The notes beneath the pieces are model-generated. The model had not been told where the DNA came from. It did no database searches and saw only the letters and a list, made by a program, of their open reading frames with translations. Made by a program: the position numbers and the translations under genes. A stretch of DNA of 14,550 nucleotides, taken from positions 1 through 14,550 of the forward strand of contig JANNRA010000089.1 in NCBI GenBank assembly GCA_031401035.1, written 5' to 3'. Position 1 is the stretch's first letter; every line of letters begins with the position of its first letter. This DNA comes from JANNRA01 sp031401035. Its GTDB lineage: Bacteria; Desulfobacterota; Binatia; HRBIN30; CADEER01. Shown piece after piece: positions 1-6,484 of the stretch.

Positions 1-1
1 T

Positions 2-268
2 CAGCGCGGCTTCGATGCGCGCGCCAACTCCGATCTGCGCAATGCCGCCACCTCCGAGGAAGCCATCTTCGCCACCACCCAGGCCTATGTGCCTTGCACC
101 AGCGGCGGCTGCGAGACGGCGCTGCCGGGCTTCCAGCTCTCCGACACCGTCACCATCACCATGATCGCAGCGGCCGGCGCCAACCCGAGCTTCACCGGCT
201 CCTCGAGCTCGACCAGCGGCTCGGGCCGCACCTTCTCCTACGACAGCACCGCCGGCGGCATGCAGTAA
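2..268 (+). CDS. pilA: Type IV major pilin, C-terminal part (5' end outside window)
   Basis: Only the last 88 residues are present, read from base 2 to a TAA at 266-268; the prepilin peptide and hydrophobic N-terminal helix lie upstream of the window. The visible part begins with the end of the pilin helix (RGFDARANSDLRNAATSEEA), a pattern typical of deltaproteobacterial PilA in which a Ser/Asp/Leu/Arg helix precedes a small globular domain. It continues with YVPC, a second Cys five residues later, LPGFQLSDTV, and a Gly/Ser/Thr-rich end (FTGSSSS...FSYDSTAGGMQ). The two close cysteines could form a small disulfide loop. PilA is the structural subunit of the pilus fibre, cleaved by the prepilin peptidase encoded downstream. 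A strong terminator follows directly. The family call rests on the C-terminal pattern and the pilus neighbours, because the diagnostic G|FTLIE site is not in view. Confidence 0.82.
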   Translation, partial: QRGFDARANSDLRNAATSEEAIFATTQAYVPCTSGGCETALPGFQLSDTVTITMIAAAGANPSFTGSSSSTSGSGRTFSYDSTAGGMQ

Positions 269-293
269 GCCAGACCGTCGCCTCATGGCGTCA

Positions 294-326
294 GGGGGGA
301 GGGCATAGAGCCCTCCCCCCTTTTTT
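294..326 (+). terminator. Intrinsic terminator after pilA
   Basis: A perfect 11-bp stem (294-304 with 310-320, G6-A-GGGC paired with GCCC-T-C6) encloses a 5-nt loop and is followed by six T (321-326). It starts 25 nt after the pilA stop. It should end the abundant pilin transcript and separate it from the pilG/pilH/pilI genes. Confidence 0.93.
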
Positions 327-348
327 CGTTCAAGGACGAAAATCGCTG

Positions 349-377
349 ATGACGACCCGGGTCGGCGCCGCTAGCCT
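349..377 (+). promoter_or_regulatory. Putative sigma70-type promoter for the pilG-position gene
   Basis: ATGACG (349-354, four of six matches to TTGACA), a 17-nt spacer and TAGCCT (372-377) preceded by GC. The predicted transcription start near 384 falls 3-5 nt before the ATG at 388, giving an essentially leaderless message. The position just after the pilA terminator makes a promoter necessary here. The -10 match is weak, so this is a suggestion. Confidence 0.4.
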
Positions 378-387
378 GCGAACCGCC

Positions 388-1302
388 ATGCAGTTGACCG
401 CGCCGCTTCGAGGTGGAGCCTGGCTCGCCGCACTGGCGCTGCTCACCGCCCTGCTTGCATCCACCGGTACACGGCTCGATCGCCTCGCCGTCGCCGCCGA
501 TGTGGACGAGCCGGTCTATCTGCCGCAGGCAGAGTACCTGCGCCCGATGTCGCTCGGCTGGCACAACGCGCTCGCCAACCTGCTGTGGTTCCGCACCATC
601 AGTTACTTCGGGCAGCACTACCGCAGCGATCGCACCTACCCCTGGCTGGCGCACATGTGCGATCTGGTCACCGACCTCGACCCGCGCGCCGAGCACGTGT
701 ACCGCTTCGCCGGAGTCATTCTGCCCTGGGAAGCGAACCAGGTGGATGCCGGCATCCGCCTGCTCGAGAAGGGCCTGCGCCAGTTCCCGGACTCGTGGAT
801 GCTGCACTACCACCTCGGCTTCCACGCCTACTTCTTCAAGAACGACTATGCCGCGGCGCTGCGCCACCTGCGCCAGGCCATGGCGCTACCCGGCGCGCAC
901 CCGGCCATCGCCCGGCTCGCCGCCGTGCTGGCGGCGCAGCAGTACGGGCCGGAGACGACGCTGGCGTTCCTCGACGAGCTGCGCACCGACATCGACTCGG
1001 CCGACGTGCGCAACGTGGTGGTCGAGCACATGCGCGAGGCGCGCCTCGCCGCCGATCTGCAGGCGCTCGGCGCCGCCTCGGCCGCCTACCGCGACCGTAC
1101 CGGCACCGTCGCCGCCACGCCGCAGGCGCTGGTCGCCGCCGGGCTGCTGTCTGTGGTGCCGGCCGATCCCTTCGGCGGCGAATACGTGCTCGACCCGCAG
1201 ACCGGCGCCGCCCGCTCGAGCACCGGCCGGACGCCCTCGACGCTGCACTCGAGCAAAGTTCGCGAACGCGCCCTGCAGGGCCAGCCCATGCGTGACCTAT
1301 GA
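388..1302 (+). CDS. Membrane-anchored TPR-like protein in the pilG position of a pilus cluster
   Basis: 304 residues. One hydrophobic segment (about residues 11-26) should act as an inner-membrane anchor or uncleaved signal. It is followed by a conserved-looking stretch (VYLPQAEYLRPMSLGWHNAL, LLWFRTISYFG) and a helical region of about residues 85-225 that resembles tetratricopeptide repeats (YRFAGVILPWE, LHYHLGFHAYFFKNDY). The last 60 residues contain LVAAGLLSVVPADPFGGEYV, which looks like the C-terminal 'P-DP-G-Y' motif of type II pseudopilins. Established knowledge: in Myxococcus xanthus, pilG sits between pilA and the ABC genes pilH and pilI and is needed for piliation. The position here is the same, but orthology was not tested, so no symbol is given. 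An in-frame ATG at 349 is an alternative start with a weak AAGGA 12 nt upstream; 388 was preferred because the likely promoter covers 349. Confidence 0.75.
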   Translation: MQLTAPLRGGAWLAALALLTALLASTGTRLDRLAVAADVDEPVYLPQAEYLRPMSLGWHNALANLLWFRTISYFGQHYRSDRTYPWLAHMCDLVTDLDPRAEHVYRFAGVILPWEANQVDAGIRLLEKGLRQFPDSWMLHYHLGFHAYFFKNDYAAALRHLRQAMALPGAHPAIARLAAVLAAQQYGPETTLAFLDELRTDIDSADVRNVVVEHMREARLAADLQALGAASAAYRDRTGTVAATPQALVAAGLLSVVPADPFGGEYVLDPQTGAARSSTGRTPSTLHSSKVRERALQGQPMRDL

Positions 1303-1336
1303 ACGTGCACGGTGCGCAACCTATGACCGCGATTCG

Positions 1337-1419
1337 TGGAGGGCGGCGCCACGTCGGCGCCTGTTGCATCGGGCGGCGGGGACACGTGCCAACCGGCGCC
1401 GACGGGGCGGCGCCCTCCA
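1337..1419. repeat. Dispersed GC-rich palindromic repeat, type A, complete copy
   Basis: A 30-nt left arm (1337-1366) and a 30-nt right arm (1390-1419) match as inverted repeats at 27 of 30 positions, with a 23-nt loop. Each arm runs TGGAGGGCG...CGTCGGCGCC...GTTG. A second copy with the same arms lies at the right edge of the window. It fills most of the gap between the pilG-position gene and the ABC ATPase. There is no T-run, so it is not a classical terminator, although the hairpin could protect or attenuate mRNA. Confidence 0.85.
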
Positions 1420-1447
1420 GGGTCGCATCCGCTACGGGGTGGAACAC

Positions 1448-2458
1448 GTGACCGGCCTACCGCTCCCGCAGGGCGACGCGTGGTCTGACCGCGCGGCGAC
1501 GCCGCCCTCGCCGCTCTCCGGCGTCGAGCCGACGCCGCTCCTCGAGCTGCGGGGCCTGGTCAAGGACTTCCGTCACAATTGGACCATGCGCCGCTTCCGC
1601 GCCCTGCACGGCGTCGACCTCGCGGTCCGTCCGGGCGAGATTCTCGGCCTCATCGGCCCCAACGGCGCCGGCAAGACGACGACCTTCAAGTGCATCCTCG
1701 GGCTGCTGCGCCCGAGCGGCGGCGCGGTCCTCTTCGGCGGCCAACCGCTCGGCGTCCGCGAGCGTGCCGGCATCGGCTTCCTGCCCGAACAGCCTTACTT
1801 CTACGACTACCTGTCGGTCGAGGAGACGCTGTTGCTGTACGCCCACCTCTACGGCCTGCACGGCGGTGCCGCGCGCCGCCGCGTCACCGACACGATCGAG
1901 CGCGTACAGCTCGGCCATAAGCGCCGCGCCGCCATGCGCTCGCTGTCGAAGGGCACCGTGCAGCGCGTCGGCATCGCCCAGGCGATTCTCAACCAGCCGC
2001 GCCTGCTGATTCTCGACGAGCCGATGTCGGGCCTCGACCCGATCGGCCGTCATGCCATGCGCGAGCTGATCCGCGCCCTGCACGCCGCCGGGACGACGGT
2101 CATCTTCTCCTCGCACATCCTCCCCGACGCCGAGGTACTCTGCGACCGCGTCGCCATCCTCACCGCCGGCCGTCTGCGCGAGATCCTCGACCTGCGCGCC
2201 GACGGCGACGCGCAGGTCTACCAGCTCAGCGTCGGCGGTCTCGCCGCCGAGACGGTGGCGGCGCTCGAACGCCTCGCCGGCAGCGCCGCCCAGTCGAGCA
2301 ACCAGGGCGTGCGCGTGCGGCTGCCCGGATCGCACGCCGTCGGCCCCGCCCTCGACCTGGTGCGCGGCGCCGGCGGCTCGGTCGAGAGCCTCATCCCCGT
2401 CCACGCCTCCCTCGAGGAACGCTTCCTCGCCCATGCCGGCAAGACCGGACTCGATTGA
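1448..2458 (+). CDS. pilH: ABC transporter ATP-binding protein, type IV pilus-associated (PilH-like)
   Basis: 336 residues from GTG 1448, which is preceded by GGGGTGG; an in-frame GTG at 1439 is equally possible. The nucleotide-binding domain starts near residue 30. It has Walker A GPNGAGKTT (70-78), the Q-loop in FLPEQPYFYDYLSVEETL (about 111-128), signature LSKGTVQR (166-173, where LSGGQ is more usual), Walker B LLILDEP (186-192) followed by MSGLDP, and switch His223. After it comes an accessory domain of about 90 residues common in ABC-2 exporter ATPases. It should power the permease encoded 18 nt downstream. Known: M. xanthus pilH encodes an ABC ATPase required for pilus biogenesis, and the order pilA-X-ATPase-permease-...-pilD is the same here. 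The symbol follows the Myxococcus usage and is unrelated to the Pseudomonas response regulator PilH. The substrate is unknown. Confidence 0.88.
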   Translation: MTGLPLPQGDAWSDRAATPPSPLSGVEPTPLLELRGLVKDFRHNWTMRRFRALHGVDLAVRPGEILGLIGPNGAGKTTTFKCILGLLRPSGGAVLFGGQPLGVRERAGIGFLPEQPYFYDYLSVEETLLLYAHLYGLHGGAARRRVTDTIERVQLGHKRRAAMRSLSKGTVQRVGIAQAILNQPRLLILDEPMSGLDPIGRHAMRELIRALHAAGTTVIFSSHILPDAEVLCDRVAILTAGRLREILDLRADGDAQVYQLSVGGLAAETVAALERLAGSAAQSSNQGVRVRLPGSHAVGPALDLVRGAGGSVESLIPVHASLEERFLAHAGKTGLD

Positions 2459-2476
2459 CGACGAGGTGCTGCTGCG

Positions 2477-3247
2477 ATGAGGAAGATCCTGGCCATTGCG
2501 CACAACACGGCGCGCGAGGCGATCCGCAATCGGATCCTCTACTCGATCCTGTTCTTCGCCCTGCTGATGGTCGGCATCTCGGCCATCTTCGGCGCCGCCT
2601 CGATCGGCGACCAGGTGAAGTACATGAAGGACTTCAGCCTGTTCAGCGTCTCGCTGTTCGGCGTCATCATCGCCATCGTCCTCGGCGTCAACCTGCTGCA
2701 CCAGGAGCTCGGCAAGAAGACCATCTTCAACATCCTCTCCAAGCCGGTGGCGCGCTGGCAGTTCCTGGTCGGCAAGTTCCTCGGCCTGCTGGCGACGCTG
2801 ACCCTGGTCGTCGGGGTCATGTCGGCCGGCGTCGTCGGCGGCTTCGCCTGGTTCACCGGCGCCCTCGACTGGGGCCTGGTGCTGGCCTGCGGCACGGCGC
2901 TGCTGGAGATCATGGTGGTCATCGCCGTGGCGCTGTTCTTCTCCTCGCTGGTGGTCACACCGTCACTGGCTGGCATGTTCACGGCTGCGACCTTCATCGC
3001 CGGCCGCTCCTCGGGCTATCTGCTCTACTTCTTCGGCGACGAGCACGCGCCGAGCCTGCGGGCGCTGGCGACCGGGTTGTACTGGGCGCTGCCGCGCCTC
3101 GATCGCTTCGCCATCGCCGACCAACTGGTCTACGGCCAGCTCCTGGCACCCGACGCCCTGCTGGTACTCATCGGCTACGCCGCCACCTACGCCGGCGTCC
3201 TGCTGCTGCTCAGCACGGCCCTGTTCTCGCGCCGCGAATTCGTCTGA
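2477..3247 (+). CDS. pilI: ABC-2 type transporter permease, pilus-associated (PilI-like)
   Basis: 256 residues with six clear hydrophobic segments (about 20-41, 54-74, 101-126, 132-160, 163-185 and 225-249). Between the second and third lies a conserved cytoplasmic stretch HQELGKKTIFNILSKPVARW then FLVGKFLG (residues 75-103), a hallmark of NosY-like ABC-2 permeases, where it contacts the ATPase. The gene starts 18 nt after the ATPase stop and was probably transcribed with it. The predicted product is the membrane half of a homodimeric exporter with the upstream ATPase. In M. xanthus the equivalent pilI position belongs to the PilGHI system, whose cargo has not been settled. The symbol follows that usage and rests on position and family, not on a sequence comparison. 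Confidence 0.82.
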   Translation: MRKILAIAHNTAREAIRNRILYSILFFALLMVGISAIFGAASIGDQVKYMKDFSLFSVSLFGVIIAIVLGVNLLHQELGKKTIFNILSKPVARWQFLVGKFLGLLATLTLVVGVMSAGVVGGFAWFTGALDWGLVLACGTALLEIMVVIAVALFFSSLVVTPSLAGMFTAATFIAGRSSGYLLYFFGDEHAPSLRALATGLYWALPRLDRFAIADQLVYGQLLAPDALLVLIGYAATYAGVLLLLSTALFSRREFV

Positions 3248-3270
3248 CGGGCCCGCTCTGCACCGCGTCA

Positions 3271-3286
3271 ACGGGGCGCCCTCCAG
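3271..3286. repeat. Possible half copy of palindromic repeat type A
   Basis: ACGGGGCGCCCTCCAG resembles the outer end of the type A right arm (GACGGGGCGGCGCCCTCCAG) with a short deletion. It lies in the 47-nt gap between the convergent pilI-like and glycosyltransferase genes. No matching left arm is evident, so it may be a decayed copy or chance in GC-rich DNA. Confidence 0.35.
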
Positions 3287-3294
3287 ACGATGGG

Positions 3295-4872
3295 TCAGCG
3301 GGTCGGCGGATCCGCCGCCGGGAGGCGGCCGAGCAGAAGATTGACTTCGACGCTGTCGGGCGCCGCAGCCAGGGCGGCGCGCAGCTCATGCTCTGCCTCC
3401 GCGTAGCGCTGCTGCCCGATCAGCGTCAGTGCGAGGTTCTTGCGGAAGTTGATCTCGTACGGTTTCAGACCGGCGGCGGCACGGCTGTGCGTCTCCGCCG
3501 CCGCCAGATCGCCCTGGCGATAGCGGATCAGCGCGAGGTTGTTGTGCGCCTCCGCATAACTCGGCCGGCCGCCCAGCGCCGCCTGCAGGAGGGGTGCGGC
3601 CTCGAGCAGCCGCTCCTGCGCGATCAGCGCCATGGCGAGGTTGTTGAGCGCCAGCCAGTGGTCCGGGGTGGCGGCGAGCTGATGGCGCCAGAGTGCCTCG
3701 CCGTCGCGCCAGACGGCGAGCTGACGGGCGCTGCGCGCCGCCAGACCGATCACCAGCAGCACCGTCAACAAGATTGCTACTCCGGTCCGACGGCGACGCA
3801 GCCAGTCCAATCCCAGCGCCGCCAGCAGCAGGCCGCCGATGCTGGCCAGATACAGATGCCGTTCGGCGACGAAGCTCAGCTCGGTGAAGCCGTACGGCAG
3901 CAGACCGAGCACCGGCAGCAAGGTGACGACGAAGTGACCGAGACCCCAGTGCGCCAGGGTGCGCGGCCGGCGCAGCCAGGCGAAGGCGGCGACGGCGCCG
4001 CAAGCGGCGAGCGGCAGCCACCAGCGCAACGTGGACGGATCGACGTGCCAGCGCGGATGGATGGGCAGCAGGGCGGCCGGCGCGACGAGTTGGCCGGCGT
4101 AGAACCACAATGCGGTGGCGGCGATCAACGGCCGCTCGAGCCAGGGAATGGGCGGCGGCTCGGTCTCGGCCAGCAGCGTCAGCGCCGCCGCGCCGGCGGC
4201 CAGCACGAACATCGGCGCGACGCGCCGCAGCGCGGCGCGCTGCCAGGTGCCGCAGCGGACGCGGTCGGCGAGCAGCAGCGACAGCGGCAAGGTGACCGTC
4301 GCCGTCTTGGCCAGCAGCGCCGCGGCGAAGCACGCCAGCGCCAGCGCATAGGCGCGCTCGCCGCCGCCGTCGCGGTGGCGCAGGAAGGCGAGGAAGGCGC
4401 CCAGGTAGAGGACGGCTGACAGGACGTTCTTGCGCTCGGCGACCCAGGCGACCGACTCCACCTGCACCGGATGGACGGCGAACAGCAGCGCCGCGACCAG
4501 CGCCGCCCAGGCGGCGGCGCCGAGGGCGCGCAGCACCAGCAGCACCAGCGCCGCGGCGCAGCCGTGCAGCGCCGCGTTGACGGCGTGATAGCCGGCCGGG
4601 GCGAACCCCCACAGGCGGTACTCGAGCCAGTAGGTGGTGAAGGTCAGCGGATAGTTCGGAAAGCCGGCCGGCAGCTCGGCGCGCGTCCAGATCTCCGCCA
4701 GGCCGTCGAGCCGCGTCACCGCGGCGTTGTCGAGCAGGACGCGGTCGTCGTCCCAGTTGACGAAGCCGGAGCCGAGCGTCGGCAGGTACAGCAGCGCCGC
4801 CAACACCCCCAGCAGCGTCGCCTGCACCGCCGCCGGCCAGCCCGCCGGCCCGCTCACCTCGCCGCCCTTCAC
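3295..4872 (-). CDS. TMTC/O-mannosyltransferase-like membrane glycosyltransferase with C-terminal TPRs
   Basis: 525 residues from GTG 4872 (minus strand). The N-terminal 400 residues are polytopic, with many hydrophobic helices. They carry the acidic first-loop motif GFVNWDDD (36-43), FPNYPLTFTTYWLEYRLWG (71-89) and HPVQVESVAWVAERKNVLS (134-152), all characteristic of bacterial relatives of eukaryotic TMTC protein O-mannosyltransferases (GT-C fold). The WDDD acidic loop is the expected catalytic site. The last 120 residues form three or more TPRs (WLALNNLAMALIAQERLLEA, AEAHNNLALIRYRQGDLAAA, NFRKNLALTLIGQQRYAEAE). The enzyme should move a sugar from a lipid carrier to protein outside the cytoplasmic membrane. 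Its place among pilus genes makes pilin a candidate acceptor; that is inference. GTGs at 4908 and 4857 are alternative starts; 4872 fits the -10-like TAGGAA at 4885-4880. Confidence 0.8.
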   Translation of the reverse strand: MKGGEVSGPAGWPAAVQATLLGVLAALLYLPTLGSGFVNWDDDRVLLDNAAVTRLDGLAEIWTRAELPAGFPNYPLTFTTYWLEYRLWGFAPAGYHAVNAALHGCAAALVLLVLRALGAAAWAALVAALLFAVHPVQVESVAWVAERKNVLSAVLYLGAFLAFLRHRDGGGERAYALALACFAAALLAKTATVTLPLSLLLADRVRCGTWQRAALRRVAPMFVLAAGAAALTLLAETEPPPIPWLERPLIAATALWFYAGQLVAPAALLPIHPRWHVDPSTLRWWLPLAACGAVAAFAWLRRPRTLAHWGLGHFVVTLLPVLGLLPYGFTELSFVAERHLYLASIGGLLLAALGLDWLRRRRTGVAILLTVLLVIGLAARSARQLAVWRDGEALWRHQLAATPDHWLALNNLAMALIAQERLLEAAPLLQAALGGRPSYAEAHNNLALIRYRQGDLAAAETHSRAAAGLKPYEINFRKNLALTLIGQQRYAEAEHELRAALAAAPDSVEVNLLLGRLPAADPPTR

Positions 4873-4879
4873 ACCGGCG

Positions 4880-4908
4880 TTCCTAGTGCAGGCGGATCGG
4901 CTTTGCAC
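4880..4908 (-). promoter_or_regulatory. Putative promoter for the glycosyltransferase gene
   Basis: On the minus strand GTGCAA (4908-4903), a 17-nt spacer and TAGGAA (4885-4880) lie just before GTG 4872. The distance from the TA to the start codon is 13 nt, as for fimT (12) and tmk (13). Both hexamers match the consensus weakly. Confidence 0.3.
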
Positions 4909-4914
4909 CCGCCA

Positions 4915-4927
4915 ATCGCGTCGCGAT
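4915..4927. promoter_or_regulatory. Short palindrome in the divergent glycosyltransferase/pilD intergenic region
   Basis: ATCGCG-T-CGCGAT is a perfect 6-bp dyad just upstream of both divergent genes. It could be an operator for a dimeric regulator, but such dyads occur by chance in this base composition. Confidence 0.22.
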
Positions 4928-4974
4928 CTACCCGCGTCGATTCCGGCAGCCGGCTCACCGCCCTCAGGCGCCGT

Positions 4975-5003
4975 TTGCGTCGCCCGGCGCGGCTGGCTAG
5001 CTA
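4975..5003 (+). promoter_or_regulatory. Putative pilD promoter
   Basis: TTGCGT (4975-4980), a 17-nt spacer and TAGCTA (4998-5003), preceded by GC as at the pilG-position gene. The predicted transcription start near 5010 leaves only about 9 nt before the pilD ATG at 5019, and there is no Shine-Dalgarno sequence in that stretch. Confidence 0.45.
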
Positions 5004-5018
5004 ACGCGGCACCCCGCC

Positions 5019-5798
5019 ATGCTCACTTTCGCCGTCTTCGCCTTCGGCGCCGTTGTCGGCAGTTTCCTGAACGTCTGCATCCACCGCATTCCAAGCGGCG
5101 CGTCGATCGCCTTTCCCGCCTCGCACTGTCCGCACTGCCAGACGCCGATCAAGCCCTACGACAACCTACCGATCGTCAGCTACCTGATGTTGCGCGGCCG
5201 CTGCCGCGCCTGCGCGACACCGATCTCGCGCCGCTATCCGCTGGTCGAGATGCTCGCCGGCATCGCCGCCGTCGCCGCCATGACGCGCTTCGGCGTCAGC
5301 GCTGAGGCGCTGCTCGCCTTCGCCTTCCTCGCCGCGCTGATCGTCATCACCTTCATCGACATCGACCACCAGATCATCCCCGACGCCATCAGCCTGCCCG
5401 GCATCTTCGTCGGCTTCGCCGCGGCGCTGATCTGCAACGCCCCCGACCTGGGCAGACCCGACTGGCTCGCCTCGTTGGCCGGTATCCTCCTCGGCGGCGG
5501 CCTGCTGTGGGCGGTCGCCGCCGGCTACGAGTGGCTCACCGGCCGTGAGGGCATGGGCGGCGGCGACATCAAGCTGCTGGCCATGATCGGCGCCTTCCTC
5601 GGCTGGCGCGCCATTCCCGTCACGCTGTTGATCGCCTCACTGGTCGGCACCGCCATCGGCGTCGGCCTGATGCTGGCGCGCGGCCGCGACACCAAGATGG
5701 CCGTCCCCTTCGGCCCCTTCCTCGCCGGCGGCGCCGTCTGCGCCCTCTTCTGGGGCGAGCCGCTCATCGAGTGGTACCTGGCGCTGGCGCGGATGTGA
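5019..5798 (+). CDS. pilD: Prepilin peptidase / N-methyltransferase (A24 aspartic peptidase)
   Basis: 259 residues, the usual length. It cleaves the leader of type IV prepilins at the inner membrane and N-methylates the new first residue. Visible in order: N-terminal GSFLNVCIHRIP (14-25); a four-cysteine zinc-type site C37-x2-C40...C62-x2-C65 in the cytoplasmic loop; FIDIDHQIIPD (112-122), which contains the first catalytic Asp region; GMGGGDIKLLA (178-188), with the second catalytic Asp183; and PFGPFL near the end. Both the peptidase and the methylase halves therefore look intact. Substrates encoded in the window are the major pilin and the minor pilins at 6485-8937. The gene has its own likely promoter, and its TGA overlaps the ATG of the next gene (TGATG), so the two are probably translationally coupled. 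Confidence 0.97.
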   Translation: MLTFAVFAFGAVVGSFLNVCIHRIPSGASIAFPASHCPHCQTPIKPYDNLPIVSYLMLRGRCRACATPISRRYPLVEMLAGIAAVAAMTRFGVSAEALLAFAFLAALIVITFIDIDHQIIPDAISLPGIFVGFAAALICNAPDLGRPDWLASLAGILLGGGLLWAVAAGYEWLTGREGMGGGDIKLLAMIGAFLGWRAIPVTLLIASLVGTAIGVGLMLARGRDTKMAVPFGPFLAGGAVCALFWGEPLIEWYLALARM

Positions 5799-6460
5799 TG
5801 CGCAGCGGCGCCGATCTGGCCACCCTCAGCGCGCGCACGTGCGGGCACTACGCGCAGCACGCCGAGGACTACCGAGACGGCACGCGCGATCACGACGTCA
5901 GCCAGAACGTCGCTGCCCTGCTGGCGCACATCGAGGCGGCGCCGCCGTGCATCATCCTCGACTTCGGCTGCGGGCCGGGGCGCGACCTGGCGACGTTCGC
6001 CCGTCTCGGACACACCGCCATCGGCCTCGACGGCGCCGCGCCGTTTATCGCCATGGCCCGCGCCGATACCGGTTGCGAAGTGTGGCAGCAGGATTTCCTC
6101 GCCCTCGACCTGCCCGCCGCCCACTTCGACGGCGTCTTCGCCAACGCGACGCTCTTCCACGTACCCAGCCAGGAGCTGCCGCGCGTCCTCGGCGAGCTGC
6201 GCGCCGCGCTGCGGCCGCGCGGCGTGCTGTTCAGCTCCAATCCGCACGGACACGACGAGGAGGGCTGGAACGGCCAACGCTTCGGCGCCTACCACCGGCC
6301 GGACACCTGGCGCCGCATGGTCGCCGCGGCGGGCTTTGTCGAGCTGGCGCACTACTATCGCCCCGCCGGGCGGCCGCGCATCGAGCAGCCCTGGCTGGCC
6401 ACGGTCTGGCGCCGCAGCGTCGATGCGTCGACGCCAGCCGGGGAGATAATTGACAGCTAG
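5798..6460 (+). CDS. Class I SAM-dependent methyltransferase
   Basis: 220 residues, starting at the ATG that overlaps the pilD stop by one base. Motif I, ILDFGCGPGRDL (53-64), binds the methionine part of SAM. GLD (76-78) supplies the acidic residue for the ribose, followed by WQQDFLALDLP (96-106) and the acceptor-side strand FDGVFANATLFHVP (110-123). The end, RIEQPWLATVWRR, is typical of small cytoplasmic methyltransferases of the Methyltransf_25/11 type. The substrate cannot be read from the sequence. Coupling to pilD invites a link to pilin or glycan modification, but PilD carries its own methylase domain and this enzyme has no membrane segment. The last codons contain the -35 box of the minor-pilin promoter. 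Confidence 0.85.
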   Translation: MRSGADLATLSARTCGHYAQHAEDYRDGTRDHDVSQNVAALLAHIEAAPPCIILDFGCGPGRDLATFARLGHTAIGLDGAAPFIAMARADTGCEVWQQDFLALDLPAAHFDGVFANATLFHVPSQELPRVLGELRAALRPRGVLFSSNPHGHDEEGWNGQRFGAYHRPDTWRRMVAAAGFVELAHYYRPAGRPRIEQPWLATVWRRSVDASTPAGEIIDS

Positions 6461-6478
6461 ACCGCCGGGAAATAATTT
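6450..6478 (+). promoter_or_regulatory. Strong sigma70-type promoter for the minor pilin operon, leaderless
   Basis: Perfect TTGACA (6450-6455), 17-nt spacer, TAATTT (6473-6478). The expected start of transcription, about 7 nt past the -10 box, coincides with the fimT ATG at 6485. No Shine-Dalgarno sequence can fit. The -35 box lies inside the last codons of the methyltransferase gene. This short AT-rich patch stands out from the GC-rich surroundings. Confidence 0.75.
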
Positions 6479-6484
6479 GCGTGC

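Noticed and set aside
94..348. Upstream extension of the pilG-position frame to ATG 94
   Set aside because: It would read through the pilA 3' end in another frame and through the strong terminator at 294-326.
1337..1419. CRISPR or insertion sequence
   Set aside because: Single hairpin with no spacer series, and no transposase frame next to it.
413..1447. Upstream extension of the ABC ATPase frame
   Set aside because: It overlaps the well-supported TPR-like gene and the palindromic repeat; the sequence there is Arg/Ser/Pro-rich shadow.
2455..4419. 654-codon plus-strand frame over the permease and the glycosyltransferase
   Set aside because: Translation is Arg/Gln/Gly-rich shadow; the permease frame has six membrane segments and the minus-strand frame has TMTC motifs.
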